Shown here: positions 62,797 through 64,000 of the stretch, piece by piece | How positions within the stretch are numbered: position 1 is the first letter of the stretch | Layout of the letters: each line of letters starts with the position of its first letter | From: Pseudomonas sp. JAI120 | GTDB taxonomy: Bacteria > Pseudomonadota > Gammaproteobacteria > Pseudomonadales > Pseudomonadaceae | Assembly (NCBI RefSeq): GCF_014207255.1 | Contig: NZ_JACHCZ010000002.1 | Span: 496,001 to 560,000 of the forward strand | Length of the DNA: 64,000 bases | Direction of reading: 5' to 3' | Notes under the pieces: model-generated | Databases searched by the model: none | What the model saw: the letters and a program-made list of their open reading frames with translations, nothing else | Told to the model about the DNA's origin: nothing | Position numbers and translations under genes: made by a program

Positions 62797-64000
62797 TTAC
62801 ATTTCGACCTGGGTGCCCAGCTCGATCACCCGGTTGACCGGGAGCTTGAAGAACCGCAGGTTGCCGTTGGCGTTCTTGAGCATGAACGCAAACAACGCTT
62901 CGCGCCAACGGGCCATACCCTTGATGCGCGAGGCGATGACTGTTTCACGGCTGAGGAAGTAGGTGGTGCGCATCGGACTGAAATCCAGGCCGTCCAAATG
63001 GCACAGTTTCAAGGCTTCGGGCACGTCCGGCTCATCGGTAAAGCCGAAGTGCAGGATCACGCGGAAGAACCCTTCGCCGTAGGAGTCCACCTCGAAGCGC
63101 CGTGAGGCCGGGACACGCGGGATGTCTTCGTAGACCACCGTCAGCAACACTACCTGTTCATGCAGCACCTGGTTATGCAGCAGGTTGTGCAACAGCGCGT
63201 GGGGCACGGCGTCCGGGCGGGCGGTGAGGAACACCGCCGTGCCCTGCACGCGATGCGGCGGCTGCACGCGAATGCTGCTGATGAAGATCGGCAACGGCAG
63301 GCCACCTTCGTCGAGGCGGTCCACCAGCAATTGCTTGCCGCGCTTCCAAGTGGTCATCAGTACGAACAGCACAATCCCCGCCAATACCGGGAAGGCGCCG
63401 CCCTGGATGATCTTCGGCACGTTGGCCGCGAAGTACAGCCCGTCCACCAACAGGCAGCAGACCAGGACCGGCACGGCCAGAATCGGGGGCCATTTCCACA
63501 GCAACAGCATGACTGCCGACACCAGGATAGTGGTCATCAGCATGGTCCCCGTCACCGCCACGCCGTAGGCCGACGCCAGCGCGTTGGAGGACTCGAAACC
63601 CAGCACCAGCAGGATCACGCCGACCATCAACGACCAGTTCACCGCACCGATATAGATCTGGCCCTGTTCGGCGCTTGAGGTGTGCTGGATATGCATGCGC
63701 GGGATATAACCCAGCTGGATCGCCTGGCGCGTCAACGAGAACGCACCGGAAATCACCGCCTGGGACGCAATCACCGTGGCCAGGGTGGACAACACCACCA
63801 GCGGGATCAGCGCCCAACTCGGCGCCAGCAAGTAGAAGGGGTTGCGCGCGGCTTCCGGATCGCCCAGCAGCATGGCGCCCTGGCCGAAATAGTTGAGCAC
63901 CAGCGCCGGCAACACCAGGATGAACCAGGCGCGGGCGATGGGCTTGCGACCGAAGTGGCCCATGTCGGCATACAGCGCTTCGGCACCGGTCAACGCCAGC
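62797..64000 (-). CDS. kup: Kup-family potassium uptake protein, C-terminal part (truncated by window edge)
   Basis: About 401 codons are seen and the frame is still open at 64000. [20 protein letters not shown] and [15 protein letters not shown] are the diagnostic Kup segments; five or six membrane helices follow and then a long cytoplasmic C-terminal domain ending [10 protein letters not shown]. It imports K+ with H+. The start lies outside the window; no Met near 63993 is a true start. Confidence 0.94.
   Translation of the reverse strand, partial: LALTGAEALYADMGHFGRKPIARAWFILVLPALVLNYFGQGAMLLGDPEAARNPFYLLAPSWALIPLVVLSTLATVIASQAVISGAFSLTRQAIQLGYIPRMHIQHTSSAEQGQIYIGAVNWSLMVGVILLVLGFESSNALASAYGVAVTGTMLMTTILVSAVMLLLWKWPPILAVPVLVCCLLVDGLYFAANVPKIIQGGAFPVLAGIVLFVLMTTWKRGKQLLVDRLDEGGLPLPIFISSIRVQPPHRVQGTAVFLTARPDAVPHALLHNLLHNQVLHEQVVLLTVVYEDIPRVPASRRFEVDSYGEGFFRVILHFGFTDEPDVPEALKLCHLDGLDFSPMRTTYFLSRETVIASRIKGMARWREALFAFMLKNANGNLRFFKLPVNRVIELGTQVEM

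Overview
The window is chromosomal DNA of a Pseudomonas, most likely of the P. fluorescens group. The evidence is the high-GC codon use, gene order that matches the P. aeruginosa blocks dapE-ndvB-csdA-dapD, mexL/mexJK, tsaB-adk-ppc, lptF-lysS-prfB and wspABCDEFR, and several copies of the short palindromic (REP/REPIN) repeats typical of P. fluorescens. No rRNA, tRNA, CRISPR array, insertion sequence or prophage was recognised. No stretch longer than about 300 bases lacks a gene.

Layout. 1-12.5 kb: lysine/diaminopimelate genes (partial dapC, dapD, dapE) interleaved with an ArsC-like protein, the sulfur-transfer pair csdA-csdE, tcdA, the beta-glucan synthase ndvB and rlmA. An astacin-type metalloprotease and a CPA1 antiporter sit just after dapC. 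12.5-17.3 kb: a cold-shock protein, plsB, a YbaY lipoprotein, a DUF4197 protein and a LysE exporter. 17.8-22.7 kb: the mexJK efflux operon and its divergent repressor mexL, with a dyad operator between them. 22.8-31.5 kb: rsmJ, extensin-like, PEP-mutase-like and DUF72 proteins, tsaB, adk and ppc. 31.7-38.3 kb: a lipoprotein/OmpA pair (lptF), small orphan genes and a TetR-led operon. 38.5-49.7 kb: prfB (with its programmed frameshift) and lysS, then the complete wsp surface-sensing operon that ends in the diguanylate cyclase wspR. 50-59 kb: a LysR regulator and a ydcSTUV-like polyamine ABC transporter flanked by two paralogous aminobutyraldehyde-type dehydrogenases, followed by a decapitated Tat-protein remnant. 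59-64 kb: opgD, a small conserved protein, a XenA-like flavin oxidoreductase and the C-terminal part of kup.

The most interesting signal is not in the large genes. Three exact matches to the HrpL-type (type III secretion) promoter, GGAACC-N15-CCACNNA, lie in intergenic DNA on the minus strand. Each sits 36-86 bases upstream of a small orphan gene: a 73-residue protein, a 67-residue GTG-start protein and a 117-residue Gly/Gln-rich, Cys-free harpin-like protein. A fourth, one-mismatch match with a 16-base spacer precedes the astacin-like protease, which has no signal peptide. All four proteins lack acidic residues in their first dozen positions, as type III substrates usually do. I infer a scattered HrpL/RspL regulon of type III helpers and effectors embedded in otherwise core chromosome. 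No secretion apparatus genes are in the window.

Functional themes are envelope and surface life (NdvB and OpgD glucans, Wsp/c-di-GMP, LptF, lipoproteins), polyamine use, drug efflux, and this candidate host-interaction regulon.
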